DNA of 64,000 nt from Urechis unicinctus (GCA_034190875.2 CM067356.1:65671238-65735237); one strand, 5' to 3'; positions 29,631 through 42,156 are shown, numbered from the stretch's first letter. The notes: generated by a model from the letters alone, not told the origin. Numbers and translations are program-made.

Positions 29631-30172
29631 AGGTCCTGTTGTATATATTAATATAACCGTCCGACCGTGGCTAATCATCTCCTTGTCTTATTATTACTAA
29701 TTGAATTGACTTGTGTCTGTTTTTCAATTTATTTGGCATATAAAGGCTATAATATATATAGGCTACCTCTACATAAGGTTACAAGTTAACACATTATAAT
29801 TGAATGTACTGGCAAATACTATGATATTATTGGTCAATATTTCATCCACAGATGCTTTCATTTTATCTGGTTACATGTGATGTGAGAGCTGAAGCCATGT
29901 ACCATATTCATAAAGAATACATGTGAAATTATATGCAACATTACAACACCCATCCTCGACTAATTGAATTCATTCGAACAAATAACTATTTTTATCTATA
30001 TACGAAACATGTTGGTAACGAATATAAGAAATGTATCATATATATGATAATATTTGTGAAATTGTAATATATTTAAACGACATTAACTTTTACAGCTATC
30101 CATGGACTGATATCTGATTTAGCTTTATAACTATCCATGAATTGGTTTCTCTGATTAAGCTATGAGTTTGCA
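29631..30172. other. spacer at end of block A
   Basis: AT-rich and gene-free. About 430 bp of it (roughly 29750-30170) is missing at the equivalent junction between blocks B and C. Confidence 0.6.
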
Positions 30173-31021
30173 ACTAAATGCTAACAGCATACTGTAGGTG
30201 CGAATTTGGAGCAAACGTTATAATTTCCTAATGGGAAATTAGCAAGATGTATGATTAACGTTATGATAACAAGGCTGAAAAAATGTATGATCCCCTGCAT
30301 GTTCGTGGGGTCTGACCCAGTGAGCACGGTCGTGATAGTTGGGTCGCCTCATCTCTTCGCTAAACTCACTCTTGGCATTGGCCGCCGTACCGGAACTCTC
30401 CAAAGGTACCTCCATTTCATTAATCAACCAAATAAATGTAGAAATTTCGGGCGAAGCCCTTCAATAAATGTAATGGATATAAGTTATTTTATCCCCTCCC
30501 TCTGGGCCTATTTCCTTATCGACCTTTGGCTAGCTTTATTGAACCAAGCCGCATCTTCCAAATGGTAAATACCGTCTTTGTTGGTCTTGAGGCTACCTCT
30601 GGCCCTGGTGACTTGAACGACAGGGTGAATATGGAATCAAATCCGCCTTCAGGTGTTCGGTACACCCACAATGGGTTATTCAGCGTTTCGAATGATTATA
30701 TTCATGATCATAACATAAGCTCACGTACTTGGACGCCTCTACCATTTGTACACAATATTCCAGACCACATTGGACCAGTCGTCCACATGTACAAATCACA
30801 TAAGAGCATATATTGTTGTAAAATAACCAAATGGCCAGTGATATATCACTTGAGTATAGGTGATTCTCCACTCTTACGGCTTGACGATGGTTCATATCTT
30901 GGCTTCACAAATATTACTTTCTCCTTTCAAACATCGCTTATGATTTGCTTGTATAGGAATTCGGTGTCTGGTTATCTGTCAGCCTCTTGGAGAAAACAGC
31001 TTCGTTCATCACCACTTGAGG

Positions 31022-32670
31022 ATGTCGTCTGCTTCGTTGCCAGATGTCAACTACCCTCCTGAGATTCAGAACGACCAGCAATACGATGCTTTCATTGTGT
31101 TTACTAAAGAAGAAGCAACTTTTGTCACCAAATTGGTGGATGTATTGGAACGATTCGTGACTCTTGAGGATGGTTGTCCACCAAGAATTTGTGTACTGGA
31201 TGCAAGGGATTGTCTCAACTGGATACAAAATCGATTTACACAGTTCACAGAAGCTTTAAACTGCAGCACCTCTGTGTTTGTATATTGTACTAAGAGTTTA
31301 AAGGAAGATAGGTGGGCTAAGATGCAGAAGGATGCTGTGCTGACAAATATAATTGACAATAATAAAGGCAATATATTTCCACTGCGAGGTGATGCTAACC
31401 CTGACCTATTTTTGAATAGCTTCCAAGGAGATAATATCACCAATATACTTACCAATAACAGGAAACTCACAGAGGTTGATGTTGTTGAAAACCTCAAATC
31501 TGATGATATTGACCAACGATTCTTGACAAATATTCGAACTTATTTCAATCGCCTACTTCATCACAGAAAAGAAAGGGAGAAAAAAGACGAGGAAAAGAGG
31601 AGAGAATGGAGGAGAACAAATTCTGCACCAATGCTGCAGCCTATAGCCGCAATGGTAAGCTCATCAATGCTGCAGCCTATAGCCGCACTGGCAAGATGAG
31701 CATACCTTCTGCATTTCCCTGGTTAAAAGGTTGTACTCGAGTCAAACACAAATAATTATTTTGTAGGGTTTATTTGAGTTCATCCTTCATTGTATGTGCT
31801 GTAACAGGCCAGCAGAGACTCCTCAAGGGAACGGCTTCCGCCGGAGTTGAGAGATAACAGACAACACATGGTTTGCGATGGTATGTACTTTGACTGGCAG
31901 ATGAACATCCATTTAATAATTCAGTGAGCACACTCATGTAACACCGGGATGTGGGGTATTATATTATATACGGGGAACTGAAGCATCCATCTTACCCTGC
32001 TAGTCATTCCTACACCATACTGAAGCATCCATCTGACCCTGCTAGCCATAACTACACCAGACTGAAGCATCCGTCTAACCCTGCTAGTCATTCCTACACT
32101 AGACTGAAGCATCCATCTGACCCTGCTAGTCATAACCATACCAGACTGAAGCATCCATCTAACCCTGCTACCCATAGCCACACCAGACTGGTTATATGAT
32201 GCATGCAGATCCTACTGCAATTGACAAATTCTAGTTGCAAGTCTGCATTTGGATTTACTATAATTCCTTCACACAAGTGGTGGCATTAGACTATCAACCG
32301 CATCCTCAAAAGATTTTGGTTAATAATTTGGTTTTGCAAATCATATACAACACATCACTAGCTTACATGTCTCTATTATGCTGGCATTATCTGGAATTGG
32401 AGCACTAACATTTGCTATTAGTTCCATTAGTTATCATATTTTTGACATCATACTCACATGCATATTGGCCATGTTGTTGCAGGATGCACGGGCAGTAATA
32501 TCTGCGTTGTCCCACCCCTTCCTAATCAGGGACCAGTGAACCGTGACAGGTCACCATCGCCTTCCAACAGCTCTGGGTCATCCTCATCATATTTCACACC
32601 TCCATCAAGCAGGGGATCTTCTCCTTCACCAAATATGGATATGCATCAGGACCCCCATGATGATTTATAA
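31022..32670 (+). CDS. TIR-domain adaptor-like protein, copy B1 (3 exons)
   Basis: Exons 31022-31654 (633 nt), 31808-31880 (73 nt) and 32483-32670 (188 nt) use the same splice sites and phases as A1, giving 297 residues ending MHQDPHDDL. The first exon is the same length as in A1 and has no stops, although many residues differ (for example DARDCLNWIQ for DEMDCLNWIQ, EDRWAKMQ for GDKWAQMQ). Divergence without frame loss argues that the copy is functional. The catalytic-glutamate position is again glutamine. The tail is shorter and more serine-rich than in A1. An upstream 178-codon frame (30526-31062) overlaps the start in another phase. Confidence 0.75.
31980..32192 (+). repeat. 42-bp tandem repeat in intron 2 of TIR gene B1
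   Basis: Five copies, matching those in A1 intron 2; the 82-codon open frame is preserved. Confidence 0.8.
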
Positions 32671-33538
32671 TTTTTTGTTATTCTAAGTGATGATTGAACT
32701 AGATGGAATAAGACTTTATTTCTATGTTTCTTTATGGGATGGGGTCTATGTGTGTAGGGGAGGGGGGGGGGGGGTGAACAGCTTCTCCCCATTCTCAGTG
32801 TATTTAATTAACAGCCCGTTCTTGCACCACAGCCGACATTGACAGTCCTTCTGTTCAGTTTACATATTCCATATCGAATAGTAGTATCGAGGCAACTTGG
32901 GTCAGACAACAAGAATGTGATCCATTGCCCTTACATGAGTACTATAATTGCAAATCGTTTTGTAAATGCATTGATGCATCTTGAGATAACCAAAATGGCC
33001 TCTTCGATAATGACTTATTGCGACATCATCATTCGGTATTATGACACTTTATGAAGACCTATACTCTTAAATATGGCATGGTATTATCAGTATCTGGCCG
33101 CCAAATAGAACAGGTTGTCTCAATTAGAGTCGAACTACCCCGTGCACGCAGACAGCACTCCAGAAAAATTGCACGAGAGTTGGGCCCACGGTTATTACGG
33201 CCCAGTGATTTCGGACCACAGTGAATTCGACCCACTTGCTACGACCACGTTTAATCTACATTATAGTACATCATGTTACAGGCATGCAAAACGTCTTAAA
33301 AGGGGCAATTGTGACTTATCAACTTCCGCCATGACATGTTAAACATCGTCACGGTGATGGAAATAAAGCATATTGTCCCAAATCAGTCAATGAATATCGA
33401 ATCATATCAGCCTTCAAGTGTTGCCTTCATAAATTGCGTATCCTTTTTTGGTCGATTTTGGACACCCATCAAATCTCTGCAACGCCCCATAACATTCGCC
33501 CAGACCATTTTAACAACAATTACAAATGGATTATACAG

Positions 33539-33818
33539 GAATTCTGTGTCTGGTTACCTGCCAGCCACTTGGAGAAAACAGCTTCGTTCATCACTGCTGG
33601 AGGATGTCGTCTGCTTCGTTGCAAGTTTTCGACTACCTACTGAGATTCAGAAGGATCAGCAGTACGATGATGTCGTTATGTTTGCTGAAGAAGAAGCAAG
33701 TTTTATCACCAAATTGGTGGATGTACTAGGCCGATGTAATACTCTAATTGATGTTGTCCACCTAGAATTTGTGTTCTGGATTTAATGAATTGTTTCAAAC
33801 GGATACAAAATCGATCCA
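33539..33818 (+). pseudogene. truncated TIR copy B2
   Basis: Same structure and same 1-nt frameshift as A2, so the lesion predates the block duplication. ATG at 33604; similarity to the TIR exon ends near 33818. The spacers on both sides (32671-33538 and 33819-34845) hold no gene. Confidence 0.8.
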
Positions 33819-34847
33819 CCAGCCGTCTTAAGAATGGCGTCGATTGGCACCTCTGTCCCATATATAAGTAGGCATTTGTATTCTTGAGGACATTCAAGTT
33901 TCAATTATGAACCCTTAATTGTTATTATGTTGAACAAGAATCCTGTCAACCAATACTCTGCTCTATTGACACTAGTCAAATGTATGTTAAATGCAACGAG
34001 GTCATAACTATATCTATGCTTATGTGTAATCCCCTTATTCTAAATATCCGAAGATCAGTGTGGGGAAGCAGCTATGGGGAAGGTGTTGTGCGATTTTATC
34101 TGACTTTTGGCTGAAGCCATCTGTCCACTCACCCCTGCCTACCATAAATAAGATTTCTATCCTTAATTATAGCATTAGAGTAATGTATGTTTAATTGAAA
34201 GTGACAGCGATTAGATATACAGGCCTATGGAAGCATCGGGCTGAGGCCCTCATTGAATTCCCAAGGGCCAGGAGCCCAGGTCATCGCGGATCCAGTATCT
34301 GGTTTATGTACATGTATATTCATTATAACATACCATGACAGGTGAAACTCTGTTTTTCATGGAATCTCCTAAGATGCCACCTTATATCATGTGCTGAACT
34401 GGGCTCAATGTGGTCAGGGGAGTACAGTGGGTATGGTTCAAAACAGTTTGATACCAATGATGTAGCATTCACATATGTGGGAATAATGCTGGCAACACCA
34501 CCTACAATATAAATGAGGATTTTGCAGTTAATTAGTAAGGATAATACACACTACATGCCATATTCATTATATGTAGGTAGCATTATATGCATGTTTAAAA
34601 GCATTTTATTTGCAATTGTATCAATTCTACACATGCACACAGTAACGTTCACCATGGCAGAGACAGTACTGCATCAAATCGTTAACTAATAAAAATAATC
34701 TAAAGCAGTTCTTACCAGATAAAGACATAAGCTCGGATCCATGTTGTCTCAATGTTAATTCCAAACAGGCCATTACCGCTCAACTTCAGCGAGTAGGGCT
34801 ATAGAACCAGAATTAAAGATAAATGGGTGCCAAACGATTAATGACTA

Positions 34848-36165
34848 TACTTGGGTCTCCTCCTTATCTCATTATTGAATGTGTGGTGGTTGGGTCTCCT
34901 CCTTGTCCCAGTTGTCTATGTGTGGTGGTTGGGTCTTCTCCTTGCCTCATTAGTCTATGTGTGGTGGTTGGGTCTCCTCCTTATCTCATTATTGAATGTG
35001 TGGTGGTTGGTTCTCCTCCTTGTCCCAGTTGTCTATGTGTGGTGGTTGGGTCTCCTCCTTGCCTCATTAGTATATGTGTGGCAGTTGGGTCTCCTCCTTG
35101 CTTCATTAGTCTATGTGTGGTGGTTAGGTCTCCTCCTTGCCTCAGTTGTCTATGTGTGGTAGTTGAGTCTCCTCCTTCCCTCATTAGTCCATGTGCGGTG
35201 GTTGGGTCTCCTCCTTGCCTCAGTTATCTATGTGTTGATGCTGTGTCTCTTCCTCGCCTCATTAGTCTATGTGTGGTGGTTGGGTCTAATCCTTGCCTCA
35301 GTTGTCTATGTGTGGTGGTTGGGTCTACTCCTTATCCCAGTTATCTATGTGTTGATGCTGTGTCTCATCTCGCCTCATTAGTCTATGTGTGGTGGTTGGG
35401 TCTAATCCTTGCCTCAGTTGTCTATGTGTGGTGGTTGGGTCTACTCCTTGTCCCAGTTGTCTATGTGTTGTGGCTGTGTCTCCTCCTTGCCTCATTAGTC
35501 TATGTGTGGTGGTTGGGTCTAATCCTTGCCTCAGTTGTCTATGTGTGGTGGTTGGGTCTACTCCTTGTCCCAGTTATCTATGTGTTGATGCTGTGTCTCA
35601 TCTCGCCTCATTAGTCTATGTGTGGTGGTTGGGTCTACTCCTTGTCCCAGTTATCTATGTGTTGATGCTGTGTCTCATCTCGCCTCATTAGTCTATGTGT
35701 GGTGGTTGGGTCTAATCCTTGCCTCAGTTGTCTATGTGTGGTGGTTGGGTCTTCTCCTTGTCCCAGTTGTCTATGTGTTGTGGCTGTCTCCTCCTTGCCT
35801 CATTAGTCTATGTGTGGTGGTTGGGTCTAATCCTTGCCTCAGTTGTCTATGTGTGGTGGTTGGGCCTCCTCTATGCCTCATTAGTCTATGAACGGTGGTT
35901 CGGTCTCCTCCTTGCCTCATTATTGAATGTGCTGTAGTTGGGTCTCTTCCTTGCCTCATTAGTCTTTATTTGGTGATTGGGTCTCCCCCTTGCCTCAGTT
36001 GTCTATATGTGGTGGTTGGGTCTCCTCCTCGCTTCATTTGTCTATGTGTGGTGGTTGGGTCTACTCATTGCCTCAGTTGTCTATGTGTGGTGGTTGGGTC
36101 TCTTCCTTGCCTCATTTTTGAATGTGTGCTGGTTGGGTCTCCTCCTTGCCTCAGTTGTCTTTGTT
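34848..36165. repeat. 39-bp minisatellite, block B (about 34 units)
   Basis: Same 39-bp unit, 5' edge and 3' edge as in block A, with about half the copies. Loss is internal, as expected from unequal exchange or slippage. Confidence 0.92.
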
Positions 36166-37858
36166 AGGTTAGGTCTTGTTGTATATATTTATATAACCGT
36201 CCGACCGTGGCTAATCATCTCCTTGTCTTATTATTACGGAGTATAAATACCCTAATTGAATTGACTTGTTGTGTCTGTTTTTCAATTTATTTGGCATATA
36301 AAAGGGATGACTAAATGCTAACAGCATACTGTTGGTGCGAATGTTTTGCAAACGTTATGATTGCCTGATGGAAATTGGCAAGAGTTATGATTAACGTTAT
36401 GATAACAAAGCTGAAAAAATGTATGATCCCCCTGCATGTTCGTTGGGTCTGACCCAGTGAGCACGGTCGTGTTAGTTGGGTCGCCTCATCTCTTCGCTGA
36501 ACTCACTCTTGCCATTGGCTGCCGTACCGGAACTCTCCAAGGGTACCTCCATTTCATTGATCAACCAGATAAATGTCGAATTTTTGGGCGAATCCCTTCA
36601 ATAAATGTAATGGATATAAGTTATTTTATCCCCTCCCTCTGAGCCTATTTCCTTATCGACCTTTGGCTAGCTTTATTGAACCAAGCTGCATCTTCCAAAT
36701 GGTAAATACCGTCATTGTTGGTCGTTAGGCTACCTCAGGCCCGGGTGACTTACACGACAGGTGACAGACACTTTCTGGACAGCTTATTTCCGGTCGACCT
36801 ACTTATCGGAGGTCAAGGTTGCTCAATAACCACCGCTTTAACCACTCGTCGCTGCATTAGCTGCCGTACCGAAGCTCTCTAAAGGTACCTCCATTTTAAT
36901 ATTCAACCAAATAAATGCAGAATTCTCGGACGACTCCCTTCAATAAATGTAATATAAATTATTTTATCCCCTCCCGTGCGATGCGAGCCCCGGGAGTGTG
37001 GTGGGGTTTCACTTAGAGTCGAACCTAGTGGGACAACCATTAACCTGTTAACGGCCAAGTTATCTAGGTCAGTCCCTTTTGTTTGTTTGTAGCAATGTTT
37101 GATAACCTTTTGTTTGATCCACGATAGAGGTCGCAATTTTTAAAAAAAATTATTAAATGGAAAGTCTTAAGGATTTCTTTGATAAATTTAATTGCTAATG
37201 AAATTAATAATATACATGCGATGGTAGGAAAATTAGATGAATTGTGGTTGGCAATTATCTAAATTCCTTACAAACTTGGTCAATTATGGGCCGATTCTGA
37301 AACAGTTCGACAAGTTTCCCATGTCCATTGGTCCTATTTCCTTATGGACCTTTGGCTAGCTTAATTGAACCAAGCTGCATCATCCAAATGGTAAATACCG
37401 TCTTTGTTGGTCTTTAGGCTACTTCTGGCCCTGGTGACTTAACCGACAGGGTGAATATCGAATCAAATCCGCCTTTAGGTGTTTGGTACGCGCACAATGG
37501 GTTATTCAGCGTTTGTAACAGCTTCGAATGTTTATATACATTGATCATAACAATAGCTCACGTACTTGGACGCCTCTACCATTTGTACACAATATTTCTG
37601 ACCACATTGGACCAGTCCTTCACATGAACAAATCACATAAGAGCATATATTGTTGTAAAATAACAAAATGGGCAGTGATACATCATTGGAGTTTAGGTGA
37701 TTCTCCACTCTTACGGCTTGACGATGGTTCATATCTTGGCTTCACAAATATTACTTTCTCCTTTCAAACATCGCTTATAATTTGCTTATACAGGAATTCG
37801 GTGTCTGGTTATCTGTCAGCCTCTTGGAGAAAACAGCTTCGTTCATTACCACTTGAGG

Positions 37859-39349
37859 ATGTCGTCTGCTTCGTTGCAAGATTTCTACTTCCCTACTGAG
37901 ATTCAGAAAGACCAGCAATACGATGCTGTCATTGTGTTTGCTGAAGAAGAAGCACCTTTTGTCACCAAATTGGTGGATGTATTAAAACGATTTGTGACTC
38001 TTGAAGATGGTTGTCCACCAAGAATTTGTGTGCTGGAGGAAATGGATTGTCTCAACTGGATACAAAATCGATTTGAACAGTTCATAGAAGCTTTAAACCG
38101 CAGCACCTCAGTGTTTGTATATTGTACTGAGAGTTTACAGGAAGATAGATGGGCTGAGATGCAGAAGAATGCTGTGCTGACAAATAAAATTTACAATAAT
38201 AAAGGCAATATATTTCCACTGCGAGGTGATGCTACCCCTGACGTATTTTTTAATAGCTTCTAAGGAGTTGATATAACCAAAATTCTTACCAATAACAGGA
38301 AACTCACAGAGGTTGATGATGTTGAAAACCTCATATCTGATGATTTTCACCCTCAATTCTTGACAAATTTTCGAATTTATTTCAATCGCCTACTTCAACA
38401 CAGAAAAGAAAGGGAGAAAAAAGACGAGGAAAAGAGGAGAGAATGGATGAGAACAAATTCTGCACCAATGCTGCAGCCTGTAGACGCACCGGTAAGCTCA
38501 CCAATGCTGCAGCCTATAGCCGCACTGGCAAGATGAGCATACCTTCTGCATTTCCCTGGTTAAAAGGTTGTATTCGAGTCAAACACAAATAATTATTTTG
38601 TAGGGTTTATTTGAGTTCATCCTTCACTGTATGTGCTGTTACAGGCCAGCAGAGACTCTTCAAGGGAACAGCTTCCGCCGGAGTTGAGAGATAACAGACA
38701 ACACATGGTTTACGATGGTATGTACTTTGACTGGCAGATGAACATCCATCTAATGATTCAGAAAGCACACACATGTAACACTGGGATATGGGGAATAATA
38801 TAATATGCGGGGATCTGAAGTATCCATCAAACCCTGTTAGCCATAACCACACCAGTCTGGTTATATGATGCATGCAGATCCTACTGCAATTGACAAATTC
38901 TAGTTGCAAGTCTGCATTTGGATTTAGTATAATTCCTTCACACCAGTGGTGGCATCAGACTATCAACCGCATCCTCAACAGATTGAGTCTGTTTTGGGTT
39001 AATAATTTGGTTTTGCAAATCATATACAACACATCACTAGCTTACATATCTCTATTATGCTGGCATTATCTGGAATTGGAGCACTAACATTTGCTATTAG
39101 TTCCATTAGTTATCATATTTTTGTCATCATACTTACAAGCATATTGGCCATGTTGTTGCAGGAAGCCCTGGCAGTAATATCTGCGTTGTCCCACCCCTTC
39201 CTAATCAGGGACCGGTGAACCGTGACAGGTCACCATCGCCTTCCAACAGCTCTGGGTCATCCTCATCATATTTCACACCTCCATCAAGCAGGGGATCTTC
39301 TCCTTCACCAAATATGGATATGCATCAGGACCCCCATGATGATTTATAA
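37859..39349 (+). pseudogene. TIR-domain gene copy C1 with one nonsense codon
   Basis: The exon boundaries correspond exactly to A1 and B1: 37859-38491, 38645-38717, 39162-39349, with equal exon lengths to B1 and conserved splice sites. A single TAA at 38261-38263 replaces codon 135 at the end of the TIR domain; the frame is open before and after it. The intron 2 repeat is reduced to one unit (about 38814-38860). With the stop, the product would be a near-complete TIR without the basic helix and tail. Either a recent pseudogene or a truncated isoform. Confidence 0.78.
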
Positions 39350-40212
39350 TTTTTTGTTATTCTAAGTGATGATTGAAATAAATGGAATAAGACTTTATTT
39401 CTATGTTTCTTTATGGGATGGGGTCTATGTGTGTAGGGGAGGGGGGGGGGGGGGGGGTGAACAGCTTCTCCCCATTCTCAGTGTATTTAATTAACAGCCC
39501 GTTCTTGCACCACAGCCGACATTGACAGTCCTTCTGTTCAGTTTACATATTCCATATCGAATAGTAGTATCGAGGCAACTTGGGTCAGACAACAAGAATG
39601 TGATCCATTGCCCTTACATGAGTACTATAATTGCAAATCGTTTTGTAAATGCATTGATGCATCTTGAGATAACCAAAATGGCCTCTTCGATAATGACTTA
39701 TTGCGACATCATCATTCTGTATTATGACACTTTATGAAGACCTATACTCTTAAATATGGCATGGTATTATCAGTATCTGGCCGCCAAATAGAACAGGTTG
39801 TGTCTCAATTAGAGCCGAACTATCCCGTGCACGCAGACAGCACTCCAGAAAGAATGCATGAGAGTTGAGCCCACGGTTATTACGGCCCAGTGATTTCGGA
39901 CCACTGTGAATTCGACCCACTTGCTACTACCACGTTTAATCTACATTATAGTACAGCATGTTACAGGCATGCGAAACGTCTTAAAAGGGGCAATTTCGAC
40001 TTATCAACTTCCGCCATGACATGTTAAACATTGTCACCGAAATGGAAATAATCCCAAATCAGTCAATGAATATCGGATCAAATCAGCCTTCAAGTGTTGC
40101 CTTCATAAATTACGTATCTTTTTTTGGGTCAATTTTGGACACCCATCAAACCTCTGCAACGCCCCATAACATTCGCCCAGATCAGTTTAACAACAAGTGC
40201 ATTTGGATTATA

Positions 40213-40455
40213 CAGGAATTCTGTGTCTGGTTACCTGCCATCACTGCTGGAGGATGTCGTCTGCTTCGTTGCAAGTTTCCGACTAACTACTGAGATTCAG
40301 AAAGATCTGCTTAACGATGCTGTCGTTGTATTTGCTTAAGAAGAAGCGCGTTTTGGTGGATGTATTGGAACGATTGATAATCTTAAGGATGATTGCCCAC
40401 CCAGAATTTGTGTTCTAGATGAAATGGATTGTTTCAAACGGATACTAAATCGATT
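40213..40455 (+). pseudogene. truncated TIR copy C2
   Basis: Most decayed member: part of the leader is deleted and there are several frameshifts after MSSASLQVSD. It ends abruptly at a junction with unrelated sequence near 40455. Confidence 0.7.
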
Positions 40456-40489
40456 GGCACCTTAGACGCGCTCACTGAAGCTGCCCGAG

Positions 40490-41225
40490 TGCATAGTCAC
40501 TCAAGTCAATTCATTCAAGGAGCGCGTTCTGTAGTGTTCGGTTTCGCCTGACTTATATATATTATTATACATGTCACTGTCGCTTGGGAGTATTGACTTA
40601 AGTGCCTGTGCCCAAGTACGTGCTGTAGGCATTTTCCGTGTTAATCCCAGCTTCACTTAAGGTAGCTTTTATCCATTTACTGAGCGTATCCCCTGGATAT
40701 TGCGCGGTAGGGGCGATGGTTGTGAGGAATAATCTCTGTTCCACTTTCCGTCGTTGTTTAGTTTTGATCAGATACTCTCGCATCATACGTACAGGACACA
40801 AGGGCGCGTTCGTGTGGCATACAGTGAGAGAAATTCCATGCGAGTGGGTACCCGGCTTGCTGTGTTTGAGTAAACTTCCAAAACTGATGCACAAGCAATC
40901 AAGTTTGATATGAATATAATCCACCCGAATGAAGTGAATGGATTTCCCCGTTGCCCAGATCAGAGCGCAAGCAGTGTAGCAAGGTGACGAGTCAGTTGTA
41001 AAATTGTCAATTGACTGAGCTGCGGTCCATTCCCTATGAAGTCGAATACTTGATTAACATCCAAAATGCCGGAACGTTTCGGCAAAGCCGGTCTAGCAGT
41101 AAAAACGCCTTTGAGGAAACGGCGTACGATAATGTCGCTCCCTATGCTTTCATTGTGGAAGGTGATGGCAGATAAGGCTGATCTGGCCGAGTAGATAGCG
41201 CTGTAACCCAGTCCGGCGTCGTATA
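40490..41225 (-). mobile_element. DIRS-type tyrosine recombinase remnant
   Basis: Read on the minus strand from about 41225 to 40598, the sequence resembles the same recombinase family as at 19222: GLGYSAIYSARSALSAI, RRFLKGVF, then CHTNAPLCPVRMMREYL and SKWIKATLSEAGI. The first part lies in a different frame from the 108-codon frame at 40598-40924. The expected H-x-x-R motif reads AYST and is lost. The segment 40495-40575 resembles 18220-18300, consistent with an inverted terminal repeat of this element family. Confidence 0.7.
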
Positions 41226-42156
41226 ACGCCGTAACGTAAATAAGGACGTTAATAACAGTCGTATTAAAGGATTTTCTTCCCTTTCACCACAAAACAGTAA
41301 CCATCGTCTAACACAACTTCTTATTGCGTAATGGTAGATTCTCTCCATGATTGTAAGATGATTTTTGCAGGTTCAACCGATATACCCTGTTTGCATCATG
41401 GGTACACAGGGGATCTTGGCGTACTTTGATGACGTTTTTTTTATCTCATTCATCATCATCACCATTATTATCATCAAGGTTATCTTCAGAATTATCTTCG
41501 TCATAAAAAACGTCATTAACATCATTATTATCATCATAACACTTATCGTCGTGGAAATCTTACAATTAGTTGTATATATAGAAAACGCTTACAATTCAAT
41601 TCAGCACCAATAATCTGTAATTGTTTTTACGATCGAATCATTTTCCAGGAGGATATTGATGATTCAAAATTTGTTTCGATGTCCCTGACCTTTGTTTGAT
41701 GTCAAGGCAACAAAAATCACCTCTGGGTCATGCGCATCAATTACACCTTCCATTAAAAAAATAGTTTCGAAAATATATTGAAAATTGCGATCTGTGTCAC
41801 TAGACAAACAAACTCAAACTTTTTTTTAGAAGGTAACCACCGTTAAGCGTCAGAGTTCAATAGAGTCATGACCATAGTGTTACGTCTAATATATTTGTTG
41901 ATACTTTGTTCTTTATATGATATGTCATTGCAAATTGATAGCATATAAATAGTTTCTTGGAGCATATGTATTTCTTGTATCACCTAAGTATATAGCTAAC
42001 ATGATTGGAATAAATTTAGCAAATCAATAATTTGATTACATTGTTTTTCTATAAATATATCAAGGCCAATCTATTTATGCTGTGCAACAACAGTCTGCAA
42101 ACCCATGGTAACTCTGATGGTACAAATATCATGAAATAAACATTGAAACTTCAATC

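Larger units (their letters stand above)
21865..30172. repeat. tandem duplication block A (TIR locus)
   Basis: First of three related blocks. Order: 5' flank, TIR gene A1, truncated TIR copy A2, about 1 kb of spacer, 39-bp minisatellite, and a spacer of about 0.5 kb. Block B repeats the order about 8.05 kb downstream. The 5' flank (about 21865-22450) is shared with block C and not with B. Confidence 0.85.
30173..36308. repeat. tandem duplication block B (TIR locus)
   Basis: Second block, same gene order as A. Its 5' flank (about 30173-30500) is shared with the very start of block C and differs from the A flank. It is shorter than A mainly because its minisatellite has about half the units. 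Confidence 0.85.
36309..40455. repeat. tandem duplication block C (TIR locus, truncated)
   Basis: Third block. Its first 450 bp (36309-36760) match the B-type flank; from about 36768 it matches the A-type flank (21865 onward), so its 5' end is a junction of both. It ends within the truncated TIR copy C2 at about 40455 and has no minisatellite. Confidence 0.82.

Noticed and set aside
27056..29700. Long open frames (up to 323 codons) in the 39-bp minisatellite
   Set aside because: A period of 13 codons keeps several frames on both strands open; starts and ends are not preserved between blocks A and B.
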